NCBI RefSeq assembly: GCF_905404315.1
Contig: NC_066280.1
Coordinates: 12,099,001-12,163,000 of the forward strand
Source: Leptidea sinapis
Lineage: Eukaryota > Arthropoda > Insecta > Lepidoptera > Pieridae
Length of the DNA stretch: 64,000 bases
Reading direction: 5' to 3'
In this document: positions 32,346 through 44,014 of the stretch, piece by piece
How the letters are laid out: the number at the start of each line of letters is the position of its first letter
Numbering within the stretch: position 1 is the first letter of the stretch
Position numbers and translations under genes: made by a program
Notes under the pieces: model-generated
What the model was told of the DNA's origin: nothing
The model's input: the letters and a program-made list of their open reading frames with translations, nothing else
Databases searched by the model: none

Positions 32346-32554
32346 GATTACGACGCAGGGAGGAGGATTGGTATTTTGGTTTTTCTTGAATATTTAAAGT
32401 TTTTTCGATTTTATTTTAAAGATAACTTTAATCGTGTGTTATTTGTTCATAGCAATAGAACCAGCTAGTTGACTGTTGCAGCTTGTTGGATCTTATAATT
32501 ACTTGTCCACCTTCTTTTTCGTTTTTTCTGCTTCTAACTAGTATCTTTATGAAA

Positions 32555-32840
32555 ATTTATTGAAATAGGCGTTACTTTGCGGAAATCCATAATTATACAA
32601 ATGATTTAAGTTTTCTTTAGTGTTAATTCCGCCAATATTTGTTTTTAAAACAATTCGACACGTGTTTCGCCCTGGCAATGCCAATCTTGCCAGATTCGCA
32701 TTGCCAGAGACTCGTGCCAGATAATGGCGAGACAACACGTCCTGAGGATGCTTCGTGTAGAGGCGAAACACGTGTCGAATTGTTTTAAAAACAAATATTG
32801 GCGGAATTAACACTAAAGAAAACTTACAATAATTTGTATA
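32555..32840 (+). mobile_element. Hairpin MITE family P, copy 2
   Basis: Begins GGCGTTACTTTGCGGAAATC and has the same arms as copy 1 (TTTTCTTTAGTGTTAATTCC, ACAATTCGACACGTGTTTCG and their inverse at 32761-32838). The spacer differs by a small local duplication of a GCCAGATT-type motif. It faces copy 1 in opposite orientation 2.3 kb away, with two Nrg exons between. Confidence 0.75.
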
Positions 32841-32876
32841 GTATCTTTATTGCAAGCTGTGGCAATCTTTAACGGC

Positions 32877-33893
32877 CGTTCCCAATATACTATTTATTTA
32901 TTGTCTAATTAGCACGGCAGTGCCACTTAACACTAATTGGACGAAACACTAAAAGGAAAAATTACAAACAAAAAACGAATATTAAAGAATAATTGAATTA
33001 ATTATACAATATTGACAATGCTCTCCGCGAACCTAAGTATATCAGAATCTAGGGAAGTCCACCCATCATTGAATGGATTCCATTGAGCATTCTTGTCCAA
33101 GAGCGCGTTGAAAGATGCCAATGAACGCGGTATAGGTGCCATTTAGAATATGAGGAAAATAAAACTAGTTGTTTATCAACGCACAGATTAGTATCCCGCC
33201 AATTTATGTCAACTTTTTAAATTTCAAATATGGAACTTACCGCGTAATTGTTGCGGCTTATTCCACTCAAAGAAGTTTGCGCTAAGTTCACACGGGCTGT
33301 TTAGAAAGTCACATGGCATTTCTTTTGATTAGTTTATTTTACATAAAACTCTTCATAGCTGACAGCAGTTCTATTTGTATGAGTTTTTCCCTCTCTACGG
33401 AGGGAAGCAGCATTTTCCACCCAATAATCAGATCAAAACAACATTACTTTCCGAGTATGAGAAATGAAAAGATTATTTTTTCGTGGGTGAAGATTATTAA
33501 ATTTAGGGACACGTATACGACACGATTGCTCATGAAAATCTGGAGCATCAACCTCTCCTCGTAAAATTTGACACATAATTTTAAGCTGGTCGCAAGTCCG
33601 CCTGACTTCCAGACAGTATCTACTATTTACAGATAGAGATAAATTACTACCTTCTACTATCAGTAATTAGCTGTCAATAATCTGAAGCTGTCCCAATATA
33701 CCCGTTAAGTCATTCTTATCGCCTTATATTGGGACGCGTCAATTGGAATTTCCATACAAACTTTATATCGCTGGTAAGCTGTACGTCGTCCCATTGACAG
33801 GTGAGTTACCGTCGATAAGTTTATTGGGACAGAAAAGTCAACGATAGTTACGATTTTTATCTCAAGTAAGAGACAGACTGAATATTGGGAACG
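32877..33893. mobile_element. Candidate nested inverted-repeat elements
   Basis: An outer pair, CGTTCCCAATAT (32877) and ATATTGGGAACG (33882-33893), encloses an inner pair, CTGTCCCAATA (33688) and TATTGGGACAG (33832-33842). The related ends suggest two members of one MITE family, one within or next to the other. The inner 155-bp unit is the better supported. Confidence 0.4.
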
Positions 33894-33979
33894 AAATTCA
33901 GTGGGTCTACAATGTAACAATGATTAACATTTTGTTTAGTTTATAAACGATTAATTGTAACCTGTTGATTGTGCTTAAA

Positions 33980-34262
33980 TCTAATATATAAAATTCTCGT
34001 GTCACGGTGTACGGGAACGAACTCCTCCGAAACGGCTTGAACGATTCTCATGAAATTTTAAGTGCATATTGGGTAGGTCCGAGAATCGGCCAACATCTAT
34101 TTTTCACCCCCCTAAATGTTAAGGGTGGTCCACACGAATTTTTTTTTTAATTTTTTAATCAAAAAATACGTACAACTTCAAATATTCACCCATCTACGAT
34201 CAACAGTTACTTTTGTACCGCGATTTTAATATCGGCAATACAACGTTTGCCGGGTCAGCTAA
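33980..34262 (+). mobile_element. Short Helitron-like element
   Basis: Starts TCTAATATATAAAATTCTCG and ends CAACGTTTGCCGGGTCAGCT followed by AA. Internal blocks CACCCCCCTAAATGTTAAGG and ATTCACCCATCTACGATCAA match the copy at 16181-16433 in reverse. It ends 38 bp from the donor of the next Nrg exon. Confidence 0.6.
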
Positions 34263-34299
34263 TAAAAAAGTAGGCTATAGTTTAATAGTGGCGCGGTAC

Positions 34300-34581
34300 C
34301 TTGCACGGTGAGTGTGGCCTGCGCACGCGCCTCGTCGATCTCCGTGCGCGCGACGCACGTGTACTCTCCCGAGTCCAGCTCGCTGGTGTCGGAGATGAGC
34401 AACGAGTAGTCGTTGTTGAGCCGGAAGCGTGGCTGAGTGTCCAAGTCGAGAGGCTGGCCATCACTGAGCCACACGATCTGCAGGTTCAGGGAGTCGTCGG
34501 CGTGCGCGTTACAACGGAACGTGGCCGAAGTGCCAGCCGCTACCTCGTAGTTTTCCGGCTTGTCGGTGATTATGGTGCGCT
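34300..34581 (-). CDS. Nrg: Nrg exon, Ig domain 6
   Basis: 282 nt, acceptor CGAACAG, donor CAAG/GTACCG. It encodes RTIITDKPENYEVAAGTSAT, FRCNAHADDS (first Ig cysteine), IVWLSDGQPLDL (core Trp), and SELDSGEYTCVARTEIDEA (second cysteine in the DSGEYTC motif). The whole I-set domain is here. ENYEVAAG.SATFRCN and LDSGEYTCVAR are Nrg-typical. Both cysteines and the tryptophan are intact. Confidence 0.94.
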
Positions 34582-34629
34582 CTGTTCGAAAAACATGCGT
34601 CAGGTAGGTATAGGTAATATACGCGGTTT

Positions 34630-34822
34630 TAATAAGGGACAAGACGAGAAGGACGTTCAGCTGATGGTAATTACAATGCAGTGCCGATCAGGATTCTTGA
34701 AAAACTCATAAATTCTGAGAGGCACTACAATTGCGCTTCGTCACCTTGAGACGTAAGATGTTAAGTCTCAGTAATTTCACTAGCTACGGCGCCCTTCAGA
34801 CCGAAACACAGTAATGTGTACA
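34630..34822 (-). mobile_element. SINE family A, 5'-truncated
   Basis: Minus-oriented copy: AATAAGGGACAAGACGAGAA, CAATTGCGCTTCGTCACCTT, ACTAGCTACGGCGCCCTTCA, CCGAAACACAGTAATGTG. It lacks the GGCTCCTTTGCACAGG head and abuts a LINE fragment. Confidence 0.7.
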
Positions 34823-34825
34823 CAT

Positions 34826-35100
34826 TAAATGTTCAAAACAAAACTATTAAGTTATTCCAAAGAATTGTTAAATATTGTGAAATTATATTATAGACATAAA
34901 TGACTTTCTTAATGATACCACAGACTGGAAATGGAGCGACCACCCTCAGGCTATTAAATGATATGTTTAATTGTACAATATTACTTTGTAAACATATTTT
35001 TTGATGAAAAAAAAGCCCGCTGAGTTTGTTGCGCCCGTTCTTCTCAGGCCTGAGGCCTGTTATAGGTGATAGTTTTTTTTTTACTTTCAATAAGTGATAT
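34826..35100 (+). mobile_element. Jockey-like LINE 3' end
   Basis: NVQNKTIKLFQRIVK, then 3' UTR (AATGATACCACAGACTGG, GCCCGCTGAGTTTGTTGCGC, TCTTCTCAGGCCTGAGG). 5'-truncated and decayed. Confidence 0.65.
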
Positions 35101-35129
35101 CATATCCTATTATGATGTCATATCCTATT

Positions 35130-35750
35130 ATGTCATATCCTATACACAGTCTCTCAAAGAAAAATTTAAAGAAATAAATATTATGACTGTTTATTGTCAG
35201 TACATTTATGAAAATTTAATATATGTTCACGAAAATCGTCACCTTTTTGCTCTTAATAGTGATTTTCATTATTATAACACTAGAAATAAGGGATTGCTTG
35301 TAACTAATTCTAGTAGGCTTCATAAGATACATAATAGCTTTAAGGGTAAATGTATACACTTCTACAATAAAGTCCCAGCTACTGTTCAGGCATTATCTAT
35401 AAATAAATTTCAATGTTTTATAAAAAAAATAGCTCTGTCGTAAATCCTATTACTCCACTGCTGAATATCTAAATGATCGGACAGTATGGGACTAGATTGT
35501 GATTATTTTATACCGATAGAAATGACTGTACAATATTGTATATTTTTAAAAAAAAAGAATGCTGGGAGAGTTTCTTGCGCCGCTTCTTCTCTCTCAGAGC
35601 GCCATTTGTTTCCGAAGCGGTAGTAGTATCTAGTAGTATAAGAAATGACATCAAAAAGAATTCTAAAGGAATCAATTTTGATAAAATAAATGCCTTTTAT
35701 GCCTTTTATTTTGAATGAAAATATTTGAATTTGAATTTATTTGAGATTGA
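35130..35750 (+). mobile_element. Jockey-like LINE 3' end, second subfamily
   Basis: An open frame to 35443 reads KEKFKEINIMTVYCQYIYEN, LIYVHENRHLFAL, YYNTRNKGLLVTNSSRLHKI, FYNKVPATVQALSINKFQCF, the C-terminus. The 3' UTR matches 25504-25815 and ends TTTGAATTTGAATTTATTTG. It is related to, but distinct from, the family at 26230. Confidence 0.7.
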
Positions 35751-36270
35751 AAGTTGCTCAACTGTAATGTGTAACCTTTAAATTTCTTTGTAGGTGTGTG
35801 TGTTGTTTTCTAAACGATGTTCCGCACTGCGTGAACGTAGAATAAACGTTGGTACACGTGAATTCGAAAATGGAAAACAGAACAAAGGCAACATTTGCGT
35901 CAATAACGGTCTTTAACAAGTGCGTTGCAATGGACTCTTGCAATTTATTTTAGGTCCGGCAATAGCTTTATATTAATGTGATCTACAAATTATCTTTTCT
36001 TGAATAAAAATGGGTGAGAATTATAATTTTTATTTTATTTAAGATTCTTATTGGAGATAATGAAAATACAAAATAGTCGATTGTTTAAAATGATGCTTTC
36101 AATCTGCAAGAACATCATCTCTCAGGAGTCCCGAGTATACTTGAAATGAGTATTTACTTTGATTAACGCGAGTGTTACACATTTAAATAAAACACATTTT
36201 AAGCATTAGACGTTGCGTTAAAGTTACATTTTTCGACCTTTCCAGAGCACATTTTCAGGGGGACATGTAA

Positions 36271-36634
36271 TCTATATATATAAAAATGAATTGCTGTTCG
36301 TTAGTCTCGCTAAAACTCGATAACGGCTGGACCGATTTGGCTAATTTTGGTCTTGAATTATTTGTGAAAGTCCAGAGAAGGTTTAAAAGGTGAATAAATA
36401 GTAAAATGCTGCTAAATTAAATAAAAACAACAAATTTGTTTTTCCTTTGATGTGTCCATACATAATATCTATGAGAGAATTTATTGACAGTTCTACTGTG
36501 AAACAATTTCATTACGACAGCAGGGTGCATATTTTACGAAATAATTTTTGATGTTATGATATATTATTGACAAATTCATATAAAAAAAATATTTTATTTA
36601 TTATATACAGAACAACGTCTGTCGGGTCAGCTAG
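36271..36634 (+). mobile_element. Short Helitron-like element
   Basis: Starts TCTATATATATAAAAATGAA, with CTCGATAACGGCTGGACCGA, and ends ACAACGTCTGTCGGGTCAGC then TAG. The right third matches 24022-24175 and 53406-53747 while the left differs, so 3' ends are shared between subfamilies. A precedes and T follows, as in Helitron insertion at AT. Confidence 0.6.
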
Positions 36635-36741
36635 TGTAATTTAAAAACACAGTTACAATTTTAATCCTTTAATAAGTGGTTTATTTAAATACTTGAAAGT
36701 ATTTCCAAACAAACAAATAAACAAACAAACGAAGGGCTTAC

Positions 36742-36869
36742 TTTTGACGAGGAGCGAGCCGTAAGCGGACTTCTCTCCGAATTTGTTCTTGGCGTAGCAC
36801 TGGTAGGTGCCCACGTCAGTGTACGACACATCTGGAATCACCAGGTCACCTTCCGGCGTGATGTTGTAT
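36742..36869 (-). CDS. Nrg: Nrg exon, second half of Ig domain 5
   Basis: 128 nt, acceptor TTCCACAG, donor AAAA/GTAAGC. It encodes YNITPEGDLVIPDVSYTDVG, TYQCYAKNKFGEKSAYGSLL, VK. The second Ig cysteine is in DVGTYQC. It joins 40138-40279 through AA/A (Lys) and 34300-34581 through A/AG (Lys). An NIT sequon is present. Confidence 0.93.
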
Positions 36870-37224
36870 CTGTGGAATGAGCATATTACTGTAGTAAGAG
36901 CAAATGTACCTACACATTTTTTATAATAAAAAAAAATTAAAATAAAACAACCGACTTCAAGAAAAACTATTGCAAAACAATAGACTAATAAAATAATCGC
37001 GTATTTTTGTACAATCTAAGTAATTATTTTAATTCCAGTTACAATTATTGTTATTTTTTGAATCGGTGTCCTCCAGCCGTGGACCCACCCCCCGCCCCTC
37101 TCCCTGTCACGTTGCGCGTGCGATAAAAGCACATCTCACCTACAACTATGTATATACCAACCTACCATAGCTGAGACCGACTCCAAAAATAACCAAAATA
37201 ATCGTCAGAGCCATTTATAACATG

Positions 37225-37745
37225 GGATCTAGAATTTCGTTAAAGAATAAGTTTAAAAAAAATAGGTATTATGACAGTGGCCTCACAATACATTAACGAG
37301 AATTTGATGTTTGTACAAAAGAATAAAAATAAGTTCACAAAACTTAGTGACTTACATAGTATTAATACTAGAAATAAGGATAGACTTGCCATGCCCGCCA
37401 CAAGACTCCATAAAGTCAGCAATTCTTTTAGGTGTCAGTGTGTTCGCTTCTATAATAAACTCCCCGAACATATAGCAAATATGTCTATAAACAAATTCAA
37501 AGCCTTCACAAAAAGTAAATTAAGCAGCAAAGGCTATTACAATATCCAAGATTATTTAAGTGATAAATTAGCCTGGAATTGAATCGCTCACTTAAGTGTG
37601 ATTTGATTTATGTGATTTTAATTGTTTTATGTTATTTATAATATTACTTACTTGATTTGTTTGATTTTAATTTTATCTGTTTGATATTATTTATTTATTA
37701 TTACGAAATTAAGTGTATGACTGAACTTAAGCCATTTTTATAGTA
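37225..37745 (+). mobile_element. Jockey-like LINE 3' end
   Basis: An open frame to 37582 reads GIMTVASQYINENLMFVQKN, NTRNKDRLAMPATRLHKVSN, FRCQCVRFYNKLPEHIANMS, SKGYYNIQDYLSDKLAWN, a well-preserved C-terminus. The 3' UTR follows. The RT core is absent. Confidence 0.75.
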
Positions 37746-37764
37746 ATATAGTAATATTTTTTTA

Positions 37765-38020
37765 TATTATAAATTATCTTGCCCCAAGTTAAGCATATAT
37801 AGCCTGTGTTATGGGTTACAAGACAATGATATATTTAATACAATATACTTACTTAAACATACATATATTCATATAAACATACATAAATACATTTAAACAT
37901 CCATGACTCGGAAACAAACATCTATATTCATCATATAAATGCTTGCACCTACCGGGATTCGAACCCGGGACCTCTAGCTTAGTAGGTAGGATCGCTAACC
38001 ACTCGGCTATACAGGTTGTC
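37765..38020 (-). mobile_element. tRNA-headed SINE (family C), copy 2
   Basis: Minus strand: A-box TATAGCCGAGTGGTTAGCG, B-box GGTTCGAATCCCGGTAGG, body and tail. It is nearly identical over its whole length to the inserted copy at 57187-57466, suggesting recent activity. Confidence 0.8.
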
Positions 38021-38479
38021 AAATCAATGTTATGAGCACAATAAACGTTTTGATTTTTAACAATAAATGTAACTAGAATTAGATCAATTAATTAGATTGT
38101 ATAATAATACGCAATTATTAATTACTTTTTAGTGAATGTTATATTTTTTTTTGCAATAGTTTTTTTGAAGTCGGTTGATTTTTTGTTAATTTATTTTTTA
38201 TTTTTTGATTTTTATTGACTTTGAAGCACACTAACTAATAATTTGTCTTAATTATATTATTATATTAAATATATTATATTAAATAATTTTGCAATGCAGC
38301 AATGAACGTAAACGCATTGCAATTTTATTAAAAACAGTACCCGTGGTATTACAATGACACTAAAACCAGGCCGTTAAATTGTAAGAAATGAAGTCGATTG
38401 ACAATCTACAGTACCGTTTAATTATAATATCACTAGTGAAATTGTAATATCAAGTCTTTGAAAATATACTTGCGACATA

Positions 38480-38650
38480 TCTTAATATAATGACGCACGG
38501 TTTGACAGTTCCACTGTAAAACAATTTCATTACAACAACAGGGAGCATTTTTTATGAAATAACTCTTGATATTTTGAAATATTATTGGCAAATTCCTATA
38601 AACAGTATTTTTTTTATTATCTACAGAACGACGTCTGTCGGTTGAGCTAG
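38480..38650 (+). mobile_element. Helitron-like 3' fragment
   Basis: GACGCACGGTTTGACAGTTC, then AACAACAGGGAGCATT, ending GACGTCTGTCGGTTGAGCTA G. It is immediately followed by the start of the next element. Confidence 0.6.
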
Positions 38651-38847
38651 TCTATATATATAAAAGAGAATGTATGTAATTAAAAAGAGAATTATTGTAT
38701 GTTCCCTAACTTATACATGTATGTTCCTTAACTCTTAAACTATTCGACCGATCTCAATGAAATCTTTTGTAATAGATTCGTTGAAGCTCAAGGAAGGTTT
38801 ACATATATATTTTATATGGCCAAAACAACGTTTGCCAGGTCAGCTAG
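38651..38847 (+). mobile_element. Helitron-like element, head-to-tail with the previous one
   Basis: Starts TCTATATATATAAAAGAGAA directly after the CTAG of the previous element and ends CAAAACAACGTTTGCCAGGT CAGCTAG. No spacer base lies between the two. Confidence 0.6.
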
Positions 38848-39379
38848 AATAATATAATAATAGTTTAAAAAAACTAAAAAACACGCTTTTTATAGAAAAC
38901 CGAACTAAAAAATAGAAAATAAATTTTAATAAATTTAAATTAAGAATAGTATTTAAAATTTCAATAAATATAAATTAATAATAGTGTGAATAAAAAAAAA
39001 TATTTTATTTTAAAAAAAGCGTACCGTATAAAAATGACTCGAGGTACATATAAAACGTTCCCTGTACATATGTATTCAGCATAACCCTCTGATTACGTCA
39101 CTGACCCGTCACCCGCGTCATCTGACCGGGACATCCTCATTATATGTTACCAAAGTTATTTATAACATTTTCAGCCCCTAATTGAGTCGCCATGCTATAT
39201 GAATATTCATTATTTCACTTGTTCATTAAGACGGTTGTCGTATCGGTAAGATTACAAATAGTTACTACTGCCATGCCCGTTATGGACAATTTATTATTTG
39301 CAAAACTGTGAAGTCACAGTGATTTTTAAAAATTACCTTTTCGTTCAATTCCCTGCAGAAGATATTTTTTTATATATAT

Positions 39380-39860
39380 ATAGAAATACATGAGTGTAGC
39401 TTTTCAATATATTCTTGATATTGTTCTATATGTTCAGAAGCACATTGAGGAATTGCTAGAAACTGTGACAATCATAAAGTTAACACGAGGAACAAACATA
39501 AACTTGTTATGCCTACTACTCGGTTAAATCGAGTTATTTAGTCCTTATTGGGCGATGTATATGCTTTTACAATATGATCCCAGAAAATGTACAAAACAAA
39601 TGCGTTACGAAATTTAAAAGAAACGTTTAAAAACGTTTGTGTGGTTTCCCACAAAGGTTATTATAACATAAATGATTTTCTTAATGATACCACTGACTGG
39701 GAATTTAATTTGTTTATTGTACGATATTAAATTATAATCTATATTTTAATTAAAAAAAGCGCGCTGAATTTCTTGTTATTCTCAGGTCTGTGGCAGTCTG
39801 TTTTGAATGGGTGGTAGTTTTTGATGTTCAATAAGTGATTTTGAATTAAAATATTTGAAT
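39380..39860 (+). mobile_element. Jockey-like LINE 3' end, decayed
   Basis: AATATATTCTTGATATTGTT, CATTGAGGAATTGCTAGAAA, TTAACACGAGGAACAAACAT, then the 3' UTR (AATGATACCACTGACTGG, GAATGGGTGGTAGTTTTTGA) to AATTAAAATATTTGAATTCG. Frame broken many times. Confidence 0.65.
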
Positions 39861-40137
39861 TCGCCTGCTTAGCCATACGATGTAGTACTTAACTAATTTG
39901 TTCTGCCGCTCAGTATTAGCAACGTTGTTAATTTTCATCAAAATGTTAATTCATTAGATTTTTTTAACATGTAGATTTTTTATCACAGTTTTATTATTTT
40001 TAAAGTATTGTCGAAACGATTTTAACGAAACTAAATTAAGAAGCGCCGAAAAAATACAAGATTTGTGATCTAGGTTTAAATTGTATTGAGTTCAGATACC
40101 AGGGTGACATAGACATGAGAAGACAAAGTACACTTAC

Positions 40138-40279
40138 TTGCCACCCGTGACGTCCACATCGTCTCGCATCCACTTGACGACAGGCTTGGGAGCACCAAAC
40201 ACGCGGCACTTGAGTACAGCCTCGGATCCGTCCACCTTTGTCAGGTTCTCCGGCCCTTCCTTGATCTCTGGAGGGATAG
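40138..40279 (-). CDS. Nrg: Nrg exon, first half of Ig domain 5
   Basis: 142 nt, acceptor TTGCAG, donor AA/GTAAGT. It encodes IPPEIKEGPENLTKVDGSEA, VLKCRVFGAPKPVVKWMRDD, VDVTGG. VLKCRVFGAPKP..KW has the first Ig cysteine and the core tryptophan. It joins 48684-48959 via T/CT (Ser) and 36742-36869 via AA/A (Lys). A sequon (NLT) is present. Confidence 0.93.
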
Positions 40280-40644
40280 CTGCAAGTTAACATGAAAATT
40301 TAGAATCATGTTTGGTGCACTGCAAAACACGTTGCAACCGAAATAATCGAATCAAATAGCGGCTTTCCTATAAGCAATTAGAATACCAATATAGTGATTT
40401 CGTAATATATCAAATATTACTATAGTCGAAGCTGTAAGGTAAGAAAGGCCATATGTGTAGTGCCTGACGGGGGCAGTACTACACTAATTATCCGGTTTTC
40501 AGGGTGTGAGCGACGGTGTATTTATTTACATGTACAGATACAACTTTTAAGTTCGTCACAAACGAAACATTAATCTTCGAGTGACCATAGAACTCAAAAG
40601 TATCGGTAATGTGTATATGGCATATTACCCACTGCCCTATATAA

Positions 40645-40900
40645 ATACAACTGGACAGGCTGTTCCATATGTTTGACAGCAAATTTTTTGTGCCTATTTG
40701 AAGCGCCACTCGCGAGCGTCCAGAGAATTAATTTCGAAGTATAGTACAAATGGCTGCGAAGAACCGTACAATACTCTGAAGTATTTTTGCATTTTGAATT
40801 AATTTCGTTCGTTTTCCGTGTTATTTATACTTCAAGATCAAACAGGCACAAAAGCACTTTGACAGCCGCCAGTCCAGTGGTATATAATAGAGGTCAGTGC
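40645..40900 (+). mobile_element. MITE family Q, copy 3 (internally deleted)
   Basis: ACTGGACAGGCTGTTCCATA at left, CCAGTCCAGTGGTATATAAT at right, with the CGCGAGCGTCCAGAGAAT and CAAATGGCTGCGAAGAAC blocks. About 110 bp of the middle is missing relative to copies 1 and 2. Confidence 0.65.
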
Positions 40901-43900
40901 ATATTACCGCTTCTTTTATGGTACCTAATATGTATATGGGAGCTTCATCGGCAAGACATTGCCTCAGAAGACAACATCCTAAACATGCGGCTTACGACAG
41001 AAATATTTTTCAAACCGCACCGCTCCGGTGCAGTGCCGCGCCGCACCTCTTTAGTGCGGGTTGAGCTTTAATAACAAAATTGTTGATTTAGTTGAATTAC
41101 GAACGGCAACAAATCCAGCCAACTATTACAGCTATTCCCACGTCATTGTGAGTACAGCTTATAGTAGTATCCTGTAAGTAGTAATATCCTACAGTTTGTG
41201 AAATTGGCGCGTGGGTTTTGTAGAGCGGCCGGACACAGCTATTATGAATGTAAATGATGGTTTTTCGTGTTGATTCATTGACGTCATGAGATGATTTACG
41301 TGTGATAGGAGACTATAAAAGAAAACTCAAATTATCTTAAATACTGACGGAACCAGACTCTTGATATCGTTGCCAAGTCATCTGGAAAGTCGAACGACTC
41401 ACATTAAACATCTGGTACACATTACATTGACTATAGCACCCTTCCTAAAGTAGCGCTTAATTTTTGCTCGCTATTATCGTTTTAACAACCATTTAAGAGA
41501 CCGCTAAATAATGGTATCAAGACTTCAAAATATCAAGGAAATAGGACAATCAAACAATAATTATCAAAAAATGTCACGCAATAAGTTATACGTCTTTGGC
41601 CTAACGAAACAAAAATTATTAAATGATTTATTCCTCTTGCTATTCTACATTTTTAGAAAGAACAATTTTTAAAAATCTTGCAAAGATGGATTTGACAATT
41701 AATTATTAAATAATGGCTGTATGGGCTTGAACCCTTTGCCTGGCCTAAGAATGGACGAAGAAACCAAAAAAAAAAAAAATACCGAATGACACAAACGTCA
41801 GAAAATTTTAAGAACCAACTTCAACCTGTTACTTTTGTGTTAGTGATGCGCGCGGATCTTATAATTTCACTCTCATAATTTTTTCATTACGCGCCTAAAG
41901 AAGTATAACTTCAAAATTTAATTTAATATACCTCTTATTTTTATACCTTTACGTTCAATATTAATAAAATGCTATTATTTGTATGTTTGTTTAATTTATA
42001 GTGTCAGTTTATAATAATAATATATGATCAACCTGAATGAAAACACCTAAAAAGCCGTAAATATAACAATTATATACTCCACGTAGACAAAAATGTTCAT
42101 AAAATGAAAACTACTGGGCCAAACTATATAAAATTATGGGGCCAAATGGCATCTATTCCGCATCGAAATAAAGAATAACGTAAATCGGATAATCTGTGTA
42201 CATACATAAAAATACCTATTGAATTGAAAACCCTCATCCATTTTGAAGTCGGTTAAAAAGAAAAAAAACTACAAGATTGCCATGCAATCAATCTGCGTGA
42301 ACGAAGCCGCAGTCGGAGGTAATATGGAAAAAGAAACAAAACAGGCAAGTCAAGTTACTTAAACAGACGTTAAAAGTATTTATATTATGCTTTCATAACA
42401 GGAAATGTATTATGAAAAATTCATAGTCAGCACTCTGACATTATGAAATTGGATTCGAGATTGACCGAGACGCCATAGACTTGTTATGGTTTAGATGGTG
42501 CATCTCCATACATTGATTCCTTTTACAAATCATCGATAATAGAAGTTAATAAAGAAGTAGAACTTAATTATAATTACGTTTTTAAAGCTTCCTAGAGGGC
42601 ACCAAAACGATTACTTCATTTACAGTATTACATTTTTCAGCTATGGTGTCTATGAATATAGTTTCAGAACTGACATATTCGTAGTCTGTTATTTACGTAG
42701 CTATAATTTAAGCTAATTTAAGTTTTTAAATCTTCCTAGGGGGCACCAAAACGATTACTTCATTTACGGTATAAGGATTTTCAGCTATGGTGTCTCAGAC
42801 AAATATGTGAAAAAAGGGGCAAATAGATATATGACAGACAGATATATATTAATATAATTTATTAATCTAAATATACAAGTGTTCAAAAACGCAGTAAAAG
42901 CCAAGACCTCCCATATAATTAACATCTGTATGGGCATTTTTGCTCCCATCCGGTGTTAAATGGGTGTTTTTATATTTTTGTGTACCAAAGTCAATTCAAA
43001 TTTTGAGATATGGCGTGTGTACTTAAGTCAATATTTGACGAAAGAGAATTATTGACAGCTATTTGATATTTATGGGTTTTCTTGTAATCTTAGTTATGTG
43101 AACATTATATATTTTTTTTTAAATCTCATAAAAAGCAATCTGATTATTGCTAAATGTTATTTATTTGTCTCAGCTTCAGAATCTTAATGTTCTACTGAGT
43201 TACAATATAATTCCTTTTGTTTTCATAATGTTTTTTTTTCTACTGAGTTAAGTTTTGGCCATGCGACTCTATTATCTTTTACATTAAAATGTCATAACGT
43301 AAATGCAGTATAGAAATAGAACTAAAAATCAATGCAATGAGATCAGATTAATTAACTTGCTTTAAAAAACAGTACAGTGCTCCTTAAGAACACATAACGA
43401 TTTTTATATTTTTCTGAATGCCACTTGTCGTGAGACACCCTTATATTTCCATTTAAACAATTAATTATTTCTATATAAATATATGTAACGGCTATTAAAA
43501 CAGTAAAATAATAAGTCGATTTCATGTTTATTCATACAAAAAAAAATATTTCACGTAAACATGTGTAAAAAAAAAAAAGGCGTAAAACAGCCATAGGACA
43601 GGACAAAAAGTCGAGGTACAAAAAAATAAAAAAACGTCCAAGTACACTTTTCACCGTCTAGTGATTTTAGAGAGTTAATAAATCTGCAACCCGCAAGTGC
43701 CTGTCAATCAATGGCTAATAACATAACTCCGTCTAAACATTTTAAGTCCTTCCCACCCCCTGACCCCACGCTAGATCCCTTCAGCAAATAATTTCCTATC
43801 TGAGGAGAATCGATAGTGCGAGGTGCGAATGGGGTGACTGACCCAGGGGTGAGTAAAAATTTCATTGCATCCCAGCTAGCATAGCGTGACCACAGAGAAT

Positions 43901-44014
43901 GTAGTTTGTGAAGTGTTTCATACCCAGGTAGTACGAGCTAGACTATTGCAACCTTTATGGCTGTTTGAATGCGACCGTTGCGTTTACATTATTCAGATTA
44001 AAAATATATACATA
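40901..44014. other. Nrg intron; one local duplication, otherwise featureless
   Basis: AT-rich intron. A 146-bp-spaced direct duplication is at 42578-42655 and 42724-42800 (GGGCACCAAAACGATTACTT CATTTAC and TTTTCAGCTATGGTGTCT in both). About 42060-42260 matches 47225-47395 (TTCATAAAATGAAAACTACT GGGCCAAA and CTATTCCGCATCGAA). Nothing coding is recognised. Confidence 0.4.

Larger units (their letters stand above)
36945..38195. mobile_element. Long inverted-repeat element hosting a LINE and a SINE
   Basis: Left arm from about 36945 (CAACCGACTTCAAGAAAAAC, TATTGCAAAA, then ACAATCTAAGTAATTATTTT) is repeated inverted near 38045-38195 (TTTGCAATAGTTTTTTTGAA, GTCGGTTG). The roughly 100-150-bp arms flank a LINE fragment (37225-37745) and SINE copy (37765-38020), which could be later insertions. 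The CAACCGACTTCAA terminus recurs elsewhere in the window. Class not identified. Confidence 0.5.

Noticed and set aside
40036..40293. 85-codon minus-strand frame over the Ig5 exon
   Set aside because: Wrong frame: the Nrg frame through 40138-40279 has the Ig cysteine and tryptophan and joins both neighbours in phase.
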